Notes: generated by a model not told the origin, from the sequence alone. Positions 54,001 through 63,513 are shown, counted from the stretch's first letter. The stretch: DNA of 64,000 nucleotides from Neorhizobium galegae bv. orientalis str. HAMBI 540 (GCF_000731315.1 NZ_HG938353.1:248001-312000), one strand, 5' to 3'. Made by a program: numbers and translations.

Positions 54001-54897
54001 TTACCCGTGGAGTTTCACGCTTTGGTCATCGGTCGTCACGTTAACCTGCACGGACATGCTGTCGAAATCGGTATCGTCGCCATCGTAACTTCCCGATAGC
54101 GGGATCGCCTGCCGCGGATCGCGGGCAACACCCACGCGTATCAGGTCGCGATTGCCGACGATACCGTTGGTGGGATCGAATTCCACCCACCCGGCGCCGG
54201 GAAGATAGACCTGGCACCAGGCGTGGGTCGATCCGCCGCCGAGCGTTATCGAGCCGTCGCGGTCGGGCACGTAGATATAGCCGGTCACGAAACGCGCCGC
54301 CAAGCCGAGCGACCGCGCCGCCTCCATCATCAGCAGTGCGAAATCGCGACAGGTGCCGCGACGCAGCTGCAGGGTTTCAAGCGGCGGTTGCGTCCCGTGT
54401 TCGGAGCGCCTGGCGTAGATGAAACCCTCGTGGAGCGCGAAACACATGGTCATCAGCAGATGGCCGGTTTCGGTGGCATGGCCGACCCTGACGAATTGCC
54501 GTGCCCATTTGCCAACCCGGTCCTCGGGATCGGGATAGTGGCGCTGGATCGTCCTCTCCAGATCGAAGGCTTCTTCCGGATCGTATACGAACGGATAGCT
54601 GAGTGCCTCTTCGTCGATCTGGAAGTCCATCGCCACCTGCGGCGTGTGGTCGAGGCGGATATTGGTTTCGAACCGTAGTTCGGAAGACGCCTTCGATATC
54701 CCGACCAGCGCGACGCAATTGCCGAAGACATCATGGATCCATCGGACGTAGTCCGGTTTTGGATAAACGTTGAGCTGGGAGCTTAGTAAAGTCTGGTCGA
54801 AACTATCCCGCGGCCTGAACATCAGCCTGTGTTCGCCGAACTCTACCGGCCTGGTATACCGATAGGAGGTGACATGCCGGACGGAAAATATCGTCAT
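54001..54897 (-). CDS. Transglutaminase family protein (intact triad)
   Basis: I use ATG 54897 (298 residues, MTIFSVRHVTSYRYTRPVEF), the usual N-terminus of this bacterial family; the frame is open to 54987. The catalytic cysteine is in LRRGTCRDFALLMMEAARSL, the histidine in GSTHAWCQVYLPGAGWVEFD and the aspartate in the same segment. These cytoplasmic proteins probably act as proteases or amidases on peptide bonds; substrates are unknown. The stop lies just upstream of the EcfG promoter of the next gene. Confidence 0.88.
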   Translation of the reverse strand: MTIFSVRHVTSYRYTRPVEFGEHRLMFRPRDSFDQTLLSSQLNVYPKPDYVRWIHDVFGNCVALVGISKASSELRFETNIRLDHTPQVAMDFQIDEEALSYPFVYDPEEAFDLERTIQRHYPDPEDRVGKWARQFVRVGHATETGHLLMTMCFALHEGFIYARRSEHGTQPPLETLQLRRGTCRDFALLMMEAARSLGLAARFVTGYIYVPDRDGSITLGGGSTHAWCQVYLPGAGWVEFDPTNGIVGNRDLIRVGVARDPRQAIPLSGSYDGDDTDFDSMSVQVNVTTDDQSVKLHG

Positions 54898-55070
54898 CCA
54901 ATTCACCCCAAGAGCAGTAAGGTCGGCACGCGCTGGCGCGGGGGCTTTCATCGAACCCTGCTTGATCACCGCTATAACAGCCGCCATGCCAAGGCGATAG
55001 GAAAAACCAGCCGCACCCGGTAAATTACGATAATCCCGAACACTGCATAGGAACCCCGAGAGGGGTTACC

Positions 55071-55316
55071 TCACTGGTCTCGACGCTGCAGCGGATATTC
55101 ACCGGCGTCGTAGAGTTTCTGTATCTGCGTGCTGTCGAACCGGGCTTCTTCGACCTCGAGAATGGACCCGCGCAACAGTGATGCAGGCATTACCTCGATT
55201 GCAAAACGCAAGGCCTCGGCCACGGTTTCGAACCTCTTGTAGCCAAGCCTGCTCGTTCTCTTCCAGTTCTTGCACGGGTAGAGCCCCGCGCCGGCATTGT
55301 AGTTGAAGGCGGCCAT
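55071..55316 (-). CDS. Hypothetical protein, 81 residues
   Basis: The sequence begins MAAFNYNAGAGLYPCKNWKR, continues SRLGYKRFETVAEALRFAIE and ends LYDAGEYPLQRRDQ. The middle and end (EALRFAIEVMPASLLRGSIL, FDSTQIQKLYDAGEYPL) recall small rhizobial stress proteins, but I cannot name a family. An AAGGACACC ribosome site precedes the ATG. A weak GGATC-N17-CGTT match to the EcfG consensus lies upstream. It is probably a single-gene unit. Confidence 0.6.
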   Translation of the reverse strand: MAAFNYNAGAGLYPCKNWKRTSRLGYKRFETVAEALRFAIEVMPASLLRGSILEVEEARFDSTQIQKLYDAGEYPLQRRDQ

Positions 55317-55389
55317 GCTGGTGTCCTTGTGGTCGAGGAGATGTGCGAGGGGATGATCCGAACGAATAACCTCGTCGGAGCGATCCGTG

Positions 55390-55572
55390 TCAGGCCGGCT
55401 GCAATTGCGATGCGCGCCTCTGGAGGCGTTCCTGCTTTTGCGCGAGCTTGAGCTCCCGGCTTCTCAGCGCTTGTCTCTGGCGAAACTCCTGCAGCTTCGC
55501 TGCATTGGAGCCTTCTTCTGCATCGGGTTTGCGAAACAGATTCTGGGCGGCATTACGGACGGTATCGATCAT
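55390..55572 (-). CDS. Hypothetical charged coiled-coil protein, 60 residues
   Basis: I choose ATG 55572 (MIDTVRNAAQNLFRKPDAEE); the frame is open to 55683 but without a ribosome site there. The C-terminal half is a highly charged helix rich in Gln, Arg, Lys and Glu (KLQEFRQRQALRSRELKLAQ). No family is recognised. An AAGG stretch lies near the start. It belongs to the run of small genes in this stress cluster. Confidence 0.55.
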   Translation of the reverse strand: MIDTVRNAAQNLFRKPDAEEGSNAAKLQEFRQRQALRSRELKLAQKQERLQRRASQLQPA

Positions 55573-55842
55573 TGATGTAACCTTAAAGGGTAGACTGCGG
55601 GACGCGACAACGGCCAACGCAAGAATTCTCCAGCCGACGGGGCGGAGTTCGACGTTCGCAAAATCAAGGGTGTCGCCAAGCAACCGGCAAGGCCGGGAGG
55701 ATCAGGTAGCCGAAAAGGCTGAAAACGTGAATCATATATGGCGAAATAATGCGTCGGTTTCAAGACTTGTCTCAAAACGGATAGGCGGTGCTTGCCATGG
55801 GCGGGAATGAGGCCCATCGTGGCTGGTCGGCTGCAACTGACA

Positions 55843-55904
55843 AGGGCGCAGCCGCCTGAGGGACCCGATGCGAGCCCTAGCCCCCACGACCAAGGAGGGG
55901 CACG
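55843..55904 (+). promoter_or_regulatory. Shared leader module, copy C
   Basis: The order is AGGGCGCAGC, about 25 bases, GAGCCCTAGCCCCC, then AAGGAGGGGC before the ATG. AGGGC can pair with GCCCT, and GCCCC with GGGGC, which would enclose the ribosome site. The rest of the 55573-55842 gap shows no gene I can support. Confidence 0.55.
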
Positions 55905-56132
55905 ATGTCCTCACGATCCTCGCATCCGAATTTCCAGCTTTATTTCCAGAAAATGCTGACGAACAACCAGCCGCAGGCTGAACAAGCCGCAGAAAGCTGC
56001 CCCGACGCCTCGAGCCTGCATGCCATCTTCCGGGATATGCTGATCCAGGGACCGCCGCTGACGGGTTCGGAGATTTGGCTTGACGGCATCCGCGCCACCC
56101 GCATTTCGAAAAAGCCTCCCGGATTGCGTTAG
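55905..56132 (+). CDS. Hypothetical protein, 75 residues, leader-family gene C
   Basis: The start follows AAGGAGGGGCACG. The protein begins MSSRSSHPNFQLYFQKMLTN, has a Gln/Glu/Ala-rich middle and ends WLDGIRATRISKKPPGLR. It is soluble with no recognised domain. Its leader module is shared with the genes starting at 50296 and 56861, on the opposite strand, which argues for genuine expression. It overlaps no other supported gene. Confidence 0.6.
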   Translation: MSSRSSHPNFQLYFQKMLTNNQPQAEQAAESCPDASSLHAIFRDMLIQGPPLTGSEIWLDGIRATRISKKPPGLR

Positions 56133-56351
56133 CCGGCAACGCTTTCCGCCGACGCAGGGATTGGAGATAGGATCACATCTCCGCGCCCGAAGGGAGCGAA
56201 TGGTTGAAGAACACATTTTCCGAGAAAGCGAAACGCAAACGATCCAGCAACGACCGGATGGCAATCATCCCTGTCGCCTGCTTGAGCCCGCGAATTTCGA
56301 AGGGGGATCGGCGTCGGAGGCGCCGTGGTGCGGCGCCGCCTGCTCGAAATA

Positions 56352-56492
56352 TTATTTCGGCTTCTTGCCCAAGGTGAGGCCGCTGCCGGCGAGCTTGACC
56401 TGTGCGCCTGCGGGCGCGGCCGTCACGGCTGCAGTCTTGTCTTTTTTCGGTTTGCGAGTTTCGCGGTTACTTCGTACCTGGCCTTTAGCCAT
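56352..56492 (-). CDS. Small basic protein, 46 residues
   Basis: After AAGGAGGAC the ORF reads MAKGQVRSNRETRKPKKDKT, then an Ala/Thr/Val-rich stretch, ending GSGLTLGKKPK. Small proteins starting MAKGQVRSNRE are common in Rhizobiaceae and alphaproteobacteria as I remember, with unknown function. It is strongly basic and probably disordered, perhaps binding nucleic acid. The longer frame to 56558 is not needed. Confidence 0.75.
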   Translation of the reverse strand: MAKGQVRSNRETRKPKKDKTAAVTAAPAGAQVKLAGSGLTLGKKPK

Positions 56493-56606
56493 TTTGTCCT
56501 CCTTGGGCGGCGATGGATAGTGGAGAGTGAGACCGTTGTTCGGCAGACAGGCATGCAAAGCGTGAAATGACGGATCTGCGAAATCCTGCCTTTGCCAGCC
56601 GAACTA

Positions 56607-56861
56607 TCAAAGCTGCGGTATTGTGGAATCTCTGTGTTTGCTCAAAGAAGCCGATATTGCGGCCCCAAAGCTCTTCTCGGGATGATCGCCAAAACGGGCA
56701 AGCATCATGGCTGCTCCCGCCGTGTCGCCCCGACCGCCGACAAGCATTCCGCTTGGCTGCGCACGCTCACTGAATTGGTGAAGTTCGATATTTTCCCGGT
56801 ATCCGGGGCCGCTGACGCGGACCAGGTTGCGGGAGGTGGTCTGAGAGAATTCGGAAGACAT
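56607..56861 (-). CDS. Hypothetical protein, 84 residues, leader-family gene B
   Basis: The start has AAAGGAGGACGTC immediately before it. The protein begins MSSEFSQTTSRNLVRVSGPG and is Gly/Ser/Ala-rich later (MLVGGRGDTAGAAMMLARFG), with no recognised domain. The region upstream closely resembles that of the gene starting at 50296, including the ATGTCTTCC start. Because another frame on the plus strand is also open here, coding status rests mainly on the ribosome site and shared leader. Confidence 0.5.
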   Translation of the reverse strand: MSSEFSQTTSRNLVRVSGPGYRENIELHQFSERAQPSGMLVGGRGDTAGAAMMLARFGDHPEKSFGAAISASLSKHRDSTIPQL

Positions 56862-56916
56862 GACGTCCTCCTTTCATTGGGGCCAGGGCGTGAAAATCCT
56901 GAAGCAGCAGCGCCCT
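56862..56916 (-). promoter_or_regulatory. Shared leader module, copy B
   Basis: In the minus-strand direction: AGGGCGCTGCTGC, about 15 bases, ACGCCCTGGCCCCAA, then AAAGGAGGACG before the ATG. AGGGCG can pair with CGCCCT. A TATATAAA box lies just upstream and may be its -10. Confidence 0.6.
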
Positions 56917-57156
56917 TTATATAGCTGCTGAAGTCGTCATCATGCGCCGGACTTGCGCCAAAGGCAATGTGCCGGGTTGCGAGAAATGCCTTGCTCAAGA
57001 CATAGTTGACCGATAGGGGTTACCATCGAAATTGGTTGTCGAGCTTCGTTTTCACGCCTTTTGCGTTCGAGCTGATCTTTCCTTTCAAAATCGATCTCTT
57101 TTGTCGCCGGCATTTTGCCGGACGGCGACCTGTGTTCGATCGGAAGGATCATCTTC

Positions 57157-57366
57157 ATGAGCAACGGAATCGTAAAATTTTTCAACACCTCCAAGGGTTT
57201 CGGCTTTATCCAGCCCGCCGACGGATCGACGGACGTGTTCGTCCACATCTCGGCCGTCGAACGTTCGGGAATGACCTATCTGGCTGAAGGTCAGAAGGTG
57301 AGCTTCGATGTCGTGCGGGACAACCGCACCGGCAAGAATGCAGCTGAAAACCTGCAGATCGCCTAA
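57157..57366 (+). CDS. cspA: Cold-shock protein, CspA family (second copy)
   Basis: This 69-residue protein ([40 protein letters not shown]) has intact KGFGFI and DVFVHI RNA-binding motifs. The start is ATG 57157 after CGGAAGGATC. It is divergent in sequence from the copy at 52617-52826, with Phe for Trp in VKFF. It likely has the long leader usual for these genes. It should act as a nucleic-acid chaperone during cold or stationary stress. Confidence 0.94.
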   Translation: MSNGIVKFFNTSKGFGFIQPADGSTDVFVHISAVERSGMTYLAEGQKVSFDVVRDNRTGKNAAENLQIA

Positions 57367-57477
57367 AGCCAAAACCGACTCCGGTCTTTGACCACGGATG
57401 TACCGGCACGGACCGTTGAAGCGAGTCGGGTGGCTAGCCCCGCTCGGCCTTTCTCTTCGAATAACGAAAGAATTTCC

Positions 57478-57648
57478 ATGAAAAAGACAGATGCAGAACA
57501 GCAGATAAAGCGGGCCCAGCGCCAGGTCGTCAATACCAGCGGCGGCGGCCATCTCGGCGGCACCAACCACGGCCAGGGCTATGACGCCAAGACCTCTTCC
57601 GCAAAGGGCAAGGCCGACAAGGGCCGCAAGGCCGGCGGCAAGAACTAA
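57478..57648 (+). CDS. Small basic Gly/Lys-rich protein, 56 residues
   Basis: The ORF starts MKKTDAEQQIKRAQRQVVNT at ATG 57478 after GAAAGAA, with a basic Gly/Ala/Lys-rich tail (GKADKGRKAGGKN). It is probably disordered and of unknown function. It lies 111 bases after the cold-shock gene on the same strand and is followed by a strong terminator, so it could be cotranscribed. It belongs to the small stress proteins of this region. Confidence 0.65.
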   Translation: MKKTDAEQQIKRAQRQVVNTSGGGHLGGTNHGQGYDAKTSSAKGKADKGRKAGGKN

Positions 57649-57661
57649 GCATCACATTATG

Positions 57662-57690
57662 CGGGCCGAGGAGCACTTCGGCCCGTTTTT
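57662..57690 (+). terminator. Terminator shared by convergent small genes
   Basis: The perfect stem CGGGCCGA / TCGGCCCG (57662-57685) is followed by TTTTT. It ends the plus-strand unit, and its T-run overlaps the stop codon of the minus-strand gene at 57689. Confidence 0.9.
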
Positions 57691-57856
57691 ACTTGCGCTT
57701 GGGAGCAACCGGCTGTTTCTCCGGCTTTCGGGGATGGCCCGGCGCGATGGGATCGCTTGCCGGAAAAGTCTCTTCGAGCGACTCTTCCAGGTAATCGTCC
57801 TGCTCCTTGGCGATATCTTTGGCGGACGTTCCGGGTGAAGGCCTCTCTTTTCCCAT
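57689..57856 (-). CDS. Small acidic stress-type protein with ESLEETFPASDP motif, 55 residues
   Basis: The ORF reads MGKERPSPGTSAKDIAKEQD, then DYLEESLEETFPASDPIAPG, and ends in a Lys/Pro-rich tail. The LEETFPASDP element is a known motif of short conserved proteins in many alphaproteobacteria, often EcfG-linked. No precise function is known. I see no clear EcfG element just upstream; GAAGCTCGAAA precedes the ATG. This gene is in a frame missed if only longer ORFs are considered. Confidence 0.78.
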   Translation of the reverse strand: MGKERPSPGTSAKDIAKEQDDYLEESLEETFPASDPIAPGHPRKPEKQPVAPKRK

Positions 57857-57948
57857 TTTCGAGCTTCCTCATTGATCGACCCGGTAATTCTACTCCCGTT
57901 TCTTCGCCGGCAGAAGCAGGAATAAGCACCGGCATGTTCAGGTAGGCC

Positions 57949-59061
57949 TTATCGCAACGACCTGCGGAAGCCGCGCAGCGAGAAGGCAAACAACACCGTT
58001 GCGATGACGAACAGCCACGCAAATTGCGGCCAAACCACAGAAAACCCGGCGCCGCGGTAAAGGATCGCCTGGGCGAGCAGGATGAAATGTGTGTTCGGCG
58101 CGGCGAGCATGATCGTCTGGATCACTTCCGGCATGCTTTCGCGGGGCGTGGTCGCGCCGGAGAGGATCTGCAGCGGCAGCAGCACCAGCATCAGCAGCAG
58201 GCCGAACTGCGGCATCGAGCCGGCAAGCGTCGCGAGCGCGATACCCATCGCGGTTGCAGCGAGAAGATGGAGCGCCGCTCCTGCCATGAACAGCGCGATC
58301 GATCCTTCGACCGGAACCTTCAGCAATCCCTGCACCACGAAGATCAGCGAAAGCAGGGTGGCGACGAACACCACCAGCCCCATCGACCACACTTTTGCAG
58401 CCATGATTTCGAACGGCGTCAGCGGCATCACCAGGAGATGCTCGACAGTGCCGTGTTCCCGCTCGCGGATGAGGGCGGTGCCGGTCAGGATGATCGCCAG
58501 CATGGTGACGTTGTTGATGACGTTCATCACCGAGGCGAACCACATCTGGTTGAGTTCGGGATTAAACCGGGCACGCAATGCGAGGTCCACGGTTGGCGTT
58601 CGACCGTCGATATCCGCGGCGGCAAAACCGGCGACTTCGGTCGAGACGATATTCTGCACATATCCGGATCCGGAAAACGCCTGGGTCATGCGGGTCGCAT
58701 CGACATTGAGCTGGACGACGGGGGATTTGCCGGCGATCAGGTCGCTCTGGAAGTTCGGCGGAATATCGAGCGCGAACGTGTCGGTGCCGGCATCCATGCG
58801 AGCATCCATCTCGCCCGCCGTGATCATCGCCGGCGGTTTGAAATAGGGTTGCAGGAAAGAGTCGGCGATCCGCCGCGAGAGTGGCGAATTGTCCTCGTCG
58901 ACGATCGCGATCGGCGCATTGTTCAATGTCTCGGGAACCGCTTTTGCTTCCGTATAAACGGCGATCGTGAAGGAATAGACGATCAGTCCGAGCAATATCG
59001 GATCGCGCATCAGCCCGCGCAATTCCTTGATCCCGAGGTGGAAGATATTGGCGAGCCGCAT
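57949..59061 (-). CDS. yhhJ: ABC-2 type transporter permease, YhhJ-like
   Basis: This 370-residue protein has an N-terminal membrane segment (IVYSFTIAVYTEAKAVPETL) and a large extracytoplasmic domain. A membrane block of five segments follows, with MLAIILTGTALIREREHGTV, the ABC-2 motif EREHGTVEHLLVMPLTPFEI, and LPLQILSGATTPRESMPEVI. It starts three bases after the rbbA stop and forms an operon in the order HlyD, RbbA, YhhJ, as in yhiI-rbbA-yhhJ of E. coli. It probably exports an unknown substrate with RbbA. Confidence 0.88.
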   Translation of the reverse strand: MRLANIFHLGIKELRGLMRDPILLGLIVYSFTIAVYTEAKAVPETLNNAPIAIVDEDNSPLSRRIADSFLQPYFKPPAMITAGEMDARMDAGTDTFALDIPPNFQSDLIAGKSPVVQLNVDATRMTQAFSGSGYVQNIVSTEVAGFAAADIDGRTPTVDLALRARFNPELNQMWFASVMNVINNVTMLAIILTGTALIREREHGTVEHLLVMPLTPFEIMAAKVWSMGLVVFVATLLSLIFVVQGLLKVPVEGSIALFMAGAALHLLAATAMGIALATLAGSMPQFGLLLMLVLLPLQILSGATTPRESMPEVIQTIMLAAPNTHFILLAQAILYRGAGFSVVWPQFAWLFVIATVLFAFSLRGFRRSLR

Positions 59062-59064
59062 CCG

Positions 59065-61830
59065 TCACCGTGCCTGTTTCTTGAGAAAGACGGCGCTCGC
59101 CGCAATCAGCAGCGGCCCAGCAACAATGAGCGGCAGGAAAGCCTCGAAGAGGTTTTCGAAGCCGAGGCTCTTGGAGAAGGTGCCGCGCGAAATGATGTTG
59201 AAATAGGTCGTCGGATAGATCCGGCCGATGACCGCCCCGATGCCCTGAAGCGAGGAGACCGGATCGATCATGCCGGCAAACTGCACCGCCGGTATGATCG
59301 TCATCAACGTCGTCCCGAAGATCGCTGCGATCTGGCTCGACATGAAGGTCGAAACAAGCAGGCCGAAGGCGGTCGCGAAAGCGACATAGAGAAGTGCCGC
59401 TGCGGTGAAGGCAAGCAAGCTGCCGGTGAACGGCACCTGGAACACCAGGACTGCGAACAGCCACAGGAGCACGGCGTTCATCATGCCGAGCGCCAGGTAG
59501 GGAAGCTGCTTGCCGATGAGGAATTCGAGCCGCGTCACCGGCGTCACGTAGAAGTTGACGATCGAGCCGAGTTCCTTTTCCCGCACCACCGAGAGCGCCG
59601 CCAGCATGGCCGGGATCAGCAGAAGCAGCAGCGGAATGACGGCCGGCACCATGGCCACCAGGCTTTCGATGCCGGGATTGTAGCGGAAGCGGGTCTCGAT
59701 CGAGAACTGCCCGCTTGCGGCATCTCCGTAGATCTCACGCGCCTTCTGCGCCAGCCAGTGCGCGTGCATGCCCTGCACGTAACCGCGGGTCGTTTCCGCC
59801 CGTTGCGGCATCGCGCCGTCGATCCACGCGCCAATCTCGACATCGTGCCCGCGGGCGACATGTTCGGCAAAACCGGCCGGGATCTCGATCGCCAGCTTCA
59901 GCGTGCCGTCGCGCATCCGCCTGTCGAGGTCGGCATAATCTGCAAGCGGCGGCTGCTCGATGAAATAGCGGGAACCGGCGATATCGGCAATGTAGTCGCG
60001 GCTGGCGACCGTATCGTCCCGATCGAGAACCGCAAAGGTGAGGTCCTTGACGTCCATGTTGATGCCGTAGCCGATCACGAACATCAGGATGACGCTGCCG
60101 ATTAGCGCCAGGGTCGCACGGATGGGGTCGCGGCGGATCTCCAGTGTTTCACGAAGGCTGTAGCTCCAGATGCGGCGCAGGTCGAAGGCGCGTTGCCGAT
60201 GCGGGCCGGCGAATTTACGCTCGCCTTCGGCCGTCGATGATGCCGGCGCGGATGAAGCAGCCGTCTCGCCGATCGCATCTTCGAGATAGGCGATGAACGC
60301 TTCTTCCAGCGTCGTGGCGTAGCGAGTTTTGCGGATTGCATCGGGCGTATCGCTCACCAGCACCTTGCCGGCATGCATCAGCGATATGCGGTCGCAGCGC
60401 TCCGCCTCGTTCATGAAATGGGTAGAGATGAATATGGTGACACGATCTTTGCGGGAGAGCTCGATCAGCGCCGCCCAGAGTTGGTCGCGGGCGATGGGAT
60501 CGACGCCCGATGTCGGTTCGTCGAGGATCAGCACTTCCGGCGAATGGATCAGCGCCACCGCCAGCGAAAGCCGCTGCCGGACGCCGAGAGGCAGGGCATC
60601 AGGGAGCGTGTCCATGACGTCGGCGAGCTCGAAACGCCGGCCCATTTCCTCGATCCTGGCTGGGATGGCGTCGGCCGGCAGCTGAAACAGCCGGGCGTGC
60701 AGGTCGAGGTTCTGCCGGACCGTCAATTCGCTATAGAGCGAAAAAGCCTGGCTCATGTAGCCGACACGCCGCCGGACATCCATGTCCTTCGGATCGACCG
60801 TTTTGCCAAAAAGCTTCGCCGTACCTTCGCTTGCCGGCAGCAGGCCGGTCAGCATCTTCATCGTGGTGGATTTGCCGCAGCCGTTCGAACCAAGAAAGCC
60901 GAAAATCTCGCCGCGGCGGATGCGGAAGCTGACATTGTCCACCGCCGTGAAGTCCCCGAAGCGCATCGTGAGACCTTCCGCCTCGATGGCGAAGTCAGCC
61001 TCGGCGAAGTCCGCAGGCTGGATCGCGACCGCGTGGTGGGCGGCGCGTTTCTCTTCGGGCATAAGTTGGATGAACGCCTCGTCGAGAGTATGCGCTTGGG
61101 TGCGGTTCAAAATCTGGCGCGGCGAGCCGGTCGCAAGCAGCTTTCCCGCATCCATGGCCGCCAGCCAGTCGAAGCGCGCCGCTTCCTCCATATAGGCGGT
61201 CGCGACGATCACGCTCATCTCCGGCCGTTCCCTCCGGATATCCTCGACGAGGCTCCAGAACTGCCGGCGCGACAGCGGGTCGACGCCCGTTGTCGGTTCG
61301 TCGAGGATCAGCAGGTCCGGATCGTGGATGAGGGCGCAGCAGAGGCCGAGCTTCTGTTTCATGCCGCCCGAGAGCTTGCCGGCGGGGCGATCCTCGAAGC
61401 CCGACAGGCCGGTGCGTTTGAGAAGGTTGGCGATGCGGTATTCCCGTTCCTCGCGGCCCTGGCCGAACAGGCGGGCGAAGAAATCGGCATTCTCGAACAC
61501 CGATAGCGTCGGATAGAGGTTCTTGCCGAGCCCCTGCGGCATATAGGCGACGGCCGGGCAGGTGCGGTCCCGGTGACGAGCGTTGCGCATGTCGCCACCG
61601 AGTACTTCGACCTCGCCCGTCTGGATCTGCCGCGCGCCGGAAATCAGCGACAGAAGCGAGGATTTTCCGACGCCGTCCGGACCGATCAGGCCGATCATCC
61701 GGCCCGCCGGCAGGTCGAGAGTTATGCCGTCGATCGCCCGTGTCTTGCCGTAGGAATGGCTGACATCCTTCAACCGTACCACGTAGGCCGGCTCCGGCTG
61801 GATGCCTATCGCCTGCTGTTCCGGGGTCAT
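59065..61830 (-). CDS. rbbA: ABC transporter with two ATPase domains fused to a permease, RbbA-type
   Basis: The ATG at 61830 overlaps the HlyD stop (ATGA) and gives 921 residues. The first ATPase has [17 protein letters not shown] (near residue 50), signature [11 protein letters not shown] and [13 protein letters not shown]. The second has [20 protein letters not shown] (near 318), a deviant signature [11 protein letters not shown] and [21 protein letters not shown] membrane domain with [19 protein letters not shown] and [20 protein letters not shown] completes it. The old ribosome-associated name is doubtful for this operon; export is likelier. Confidence 0.9.
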   Translation of the reverse strand: MTPEQQAIGIQPEPAYVVRLKDVSHSYGKTRAIDGITLDLPAGRMIGLIGPDGVGKSSLLSLISGARQIQTGEVEVLGGDMRNARHRDRTCPAVAYMPQGLGKNLYPTLSVFENADFFARLFGQGREEREYRIANLLKRTGLSGFEDRPAGKLSGGMKQKLGLCCALIHDPDLLILDEPTTGVDPLSRRQFWSLVEDIRRERPEMSVIVATAYMEEAARFDWLAAMDAGKLLATGSPRQILNRTQAHTLDEAFIQLMPEEKRAAHHAVAIQPADFAEADFAIEAEGLTMRFGDFTAVDNVSFRIRRGEIFGFLGSNGCGKSTTMKMLTGLLPASEGTAKLFGKTVDPKDMDVRRRVGYMSQAFSLYSELTVRQNLDLHARLFQLPADAIPARIEEMGRRFELADVMDTLPDALPLGVRQRLSLAVALIHSPEVLILDEPTSGVDPIARDQLWAALIELSRKDRVTIFISTHFMNEAERCDRISLMHAGKVLVSDTPDAIRKTRYATTLEEAFIAYLEDAIGETAASSAPASSTAEGERKFAGPHRQRAFDLRRIWSYSLRETLEIRRDPIRATLALIGSVILMFVIGYGINMDVKDLTFAVLDRDDTVASRDYIADIAGSRYFIEQPPLADYADLDRRMRDGTLKLAIEIPAGFAEHVARGHDVEIGAWIDGAMPQRAETTRGYVQGMHAHWLAQKAREIYGDAASGQFSIETRFRYNPGIESLVAMVPAVIPLLLLLIPAMLAALSVVREKELGSIVNFYVTPVTRLEFLIGKQLPYLALGMMNAVLLWLFAVLVFQVPFTGSLLAFTAAALLYVAFATAFGLLVSTFMSSQIAAIFGTTLMTIIPAVQFAGMIDPVSSLQGIGAVIGRIYPTTYFNIISRGTFSKSLGFENLFEAFLPLIVAGPLLIAASAVFLKKQAR

Positions 61831-62897
61831 GGGGTGATCGGCTGTGACAGGGCCGCCGGCCACTCAGCGGCGGGATCGAGCTTCACATAGGTCCGGCCCG
61901 GCAGCCCGGTCTTGACCTGCGCGATATATTTCTGAAGCAGTTCCGGAGAGACGCGCGCCCGCAGGCGGAACATCAGTTTCTGGCGTTCCTCCTCGGTTTC
62001 CACGGTCTTCGGCGTGAACTGCGCGACATCGGACACGAAGGATATCCGGGCCGGAATTACATATTGAGGGGCGGCATCGAGAACGATCCGTGCCTCGCCG
62101 CCGATCGGGGTGCGCCCGGCCTCCTCGGTCGGTAGGAAGAAGGTCATGTAGACATCGCCGACGTCGAGGATGTTGAGCACGCGGCCGCCGGCGGCGACCA
62201 CTTCGCCGGGCTGGGCCACGAGATATTGTACTCGTCCGTCGCGTGGCGCCTTGAGCTCGGAATCACGCAGATCGGCATCGATCCGCGCGACAGTCGCCTG
62301 CACGGCCTCGACCGAGGCCTCGGCATCCACGACCTGCGACCGCGCCGCACCGATCGCCGCATCGGTCGCCGCAAGGTTGGCTTTGGCCGCCGCGACGGTC
62401 GCCACGCCTCCCTCGACCCTGGCGCGGTCGTCGTCCAGCAACTGTTCGGACACCGATCCGCTGCGGCTCATCTGCTCGCTGCGGGCAAGCCGCTTGCGGG
62501 CCGATTGCAGCTGGACCTCGTTCTGGGAGACGGTTGCGGCCGCAGCTTCCTTTTCCGCCTGGCGCTGGACAACGAGGCTTTTCGCGGTTTCGATGGCGAT
62601 CTTCGCCCTTGCAAGCTGGGCCTCCGCTTCCCGCTTCTGGGCGACGAGCTGCTCGATATCCATGCGGGCGACGATCGCGCCGGCTTTGACGAAGTTGCCT
62701 TCCTTCACCAGAATATCGGAAAGGCGTCCCGCGGTTCTCGCCGCGACGTCGATCTCGACCGCCTCGATGCGGCCGTTTCCACTGGCAATTCCCTGCATGG
62801 CTCGCTCAGCCCGAAGGTCCTGCTGATAACGCCAGCCGAAATAACCGGCGGCCCCTACGACTGCGACAATGATGGCGGCTTTTGCGATACGGTTCAA
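61827..62897 (-). CDS. HlyD family membrane fusion protein, YhiI-like
   Basis: This 356-residue protein has an N-terminal membrane anchor ([20 protein letters not shown]) and a biotinyl-lipoyl-like half ([20 protein letters not shown]). A long coiled coil spans about residues 80-200 ([20 protein letters not shown]), followed by the second half [20 protein letters not shown]. It links the inner-membrane ABC pair to an outer channel. It is first in the operon with rbbA and yhhJ. A FixK-like box lies 63 bp upstream of its start. Confidence 0.9.
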   Translation of the reverse strand: MNRIAKAAIIVAVVGAAGYFGWRYQQDLRAERAMQGIASGNGRIEAVEIDVAARTAGRLSDILVKEGNFVKAGAIVARMDIEQLVAQKREAEAQLARAKIAIETAKSLVVQRQAEKEAAAATVSQNEVQLQSARKRLARSEQMSRSGSVSEQLLDDDRARVEGGVATVAAAKANLAATDAAIGAARSQVVDAEASVEAVQATVARIDADLRDSELKAPRDGRVQYLVAQPGEVVAAGGRVLNILDVGDVYMTFFLPTEEAGRTPIGGEARIVLDAAPQYVIPARISFVSDVAQFTPKTVETEEERQKLMFRLRARVSPELLQKYIAQVKTGLPGRTYVKLDPAAEWPAALSQPITP

Positions 62898-62959
62898 AGG
62901 GAGGCTCCATGAACGCTGATGTCAGGCAGTTCTCGTATCGGTCCATCACGGGCTTTGCG

Positions 62960-62973
62960 GTGATCTAAGTCAA
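62960..62973. promoter_or_regulatory. FixK/FNR-like box upstream of the HlyD-RbbA-YhhJ operon
   Basis: GTGATCTAAGTCAA (minus-strand reading TTGACTTAGATCAC) keeps the TTGA-N6-TCA core with one core mismatch. It lies 63 bp upstream of the HlyD start and 64 bp beyond the end of the NUDIX gene. Confidence 0.45.
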
Positions 62974-63036
62974 GCCGTGGAGGGTTTCGCCGGCGCCCGG
63001 CACTTCGACATGCAAAGCCGGATCTGGGCTCCTGCT

Positions 63037-63513
63037 TTATGGCTGTCGTCGTGCCGCGAAATCGACGAGGATCGGCTGCTGGCCCTTCAATATCTTGCGC
63101 TCCGCCTCGTCGAGGCTGAACCAGCCGGCCCGGTCGACCTCCGGAAACTCCTTGATCAGCCCCGATTTCGGCGGCCATTCGATTCTGAACGTGTTGCTGA
63201 CGATCTTCTCGACGTCGATATCGGCCTCGATCGACCAGGCGAGCACCCGCTTGCCGCCCGGCTGGCGGTATTCGCCGAGCCATTCGAAATCGCCGTCAAT
63301 TCTCGCTCCAACCTCCTCGAAAACCTCCCGTTTCGCGGCCGCCAGTTCGTCTTCTCCTTCATCGACAAGGCCCTTGGGAATGGACCAAGCTCCTTCGTCC
63401 TTGCGTGTCCAGAACGGTCCGCCGGGATGAACCAGAAACACTTGCCGATCTCCGGCAGCGTGGCGGAATATCAAAAGACCTGCGCTGCGTTTCGGCATGG
63501 CGAGAGCTTTCAT
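63037..63513 (-). CDS. NUDIX hydrolase
   Basis: This 158-residue protein carries the NUDIX box as GLVDEGEDELAAAKREVFEE VGARI, with all metal ligands (G-x5-E-x7-REVxEExG). FWTRKDEGAWSIPKGLVDEG precedes it, typical of the ADP-ribose/nucleotide pyrophosphatase-like subgroup. The start is ATG 63513, or ATG 63498 five codons later. It removes a nucleoside diphosphate linked to an unknown moiety. It is monocistronic, between the ABC operon and the universal stress gene. Confidence 0.9.
   Translation of the reverse strand: MKALAMPKRSAGLLIFRHAAGDRQVFLVHPGGPFWTRKDEGAWSIPKGLVDEGEDELAAAKREVFEEVGARIDGDFEWLGEYRQPGGKRVLAWSIEADIDVEKIVSNTFRIEWPPKSGLIKEFPEVDRAGWFSLDEAERKILKGQQPILVDFAARRQP

Noticed and set aside
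56200..56520. A plus-strand ORF from ATG 56200 after GGGAG
   Set aside because: It would run antisense through the better supported 46-residue gene at 56352-56492 and its later part reads as a shadow frame.
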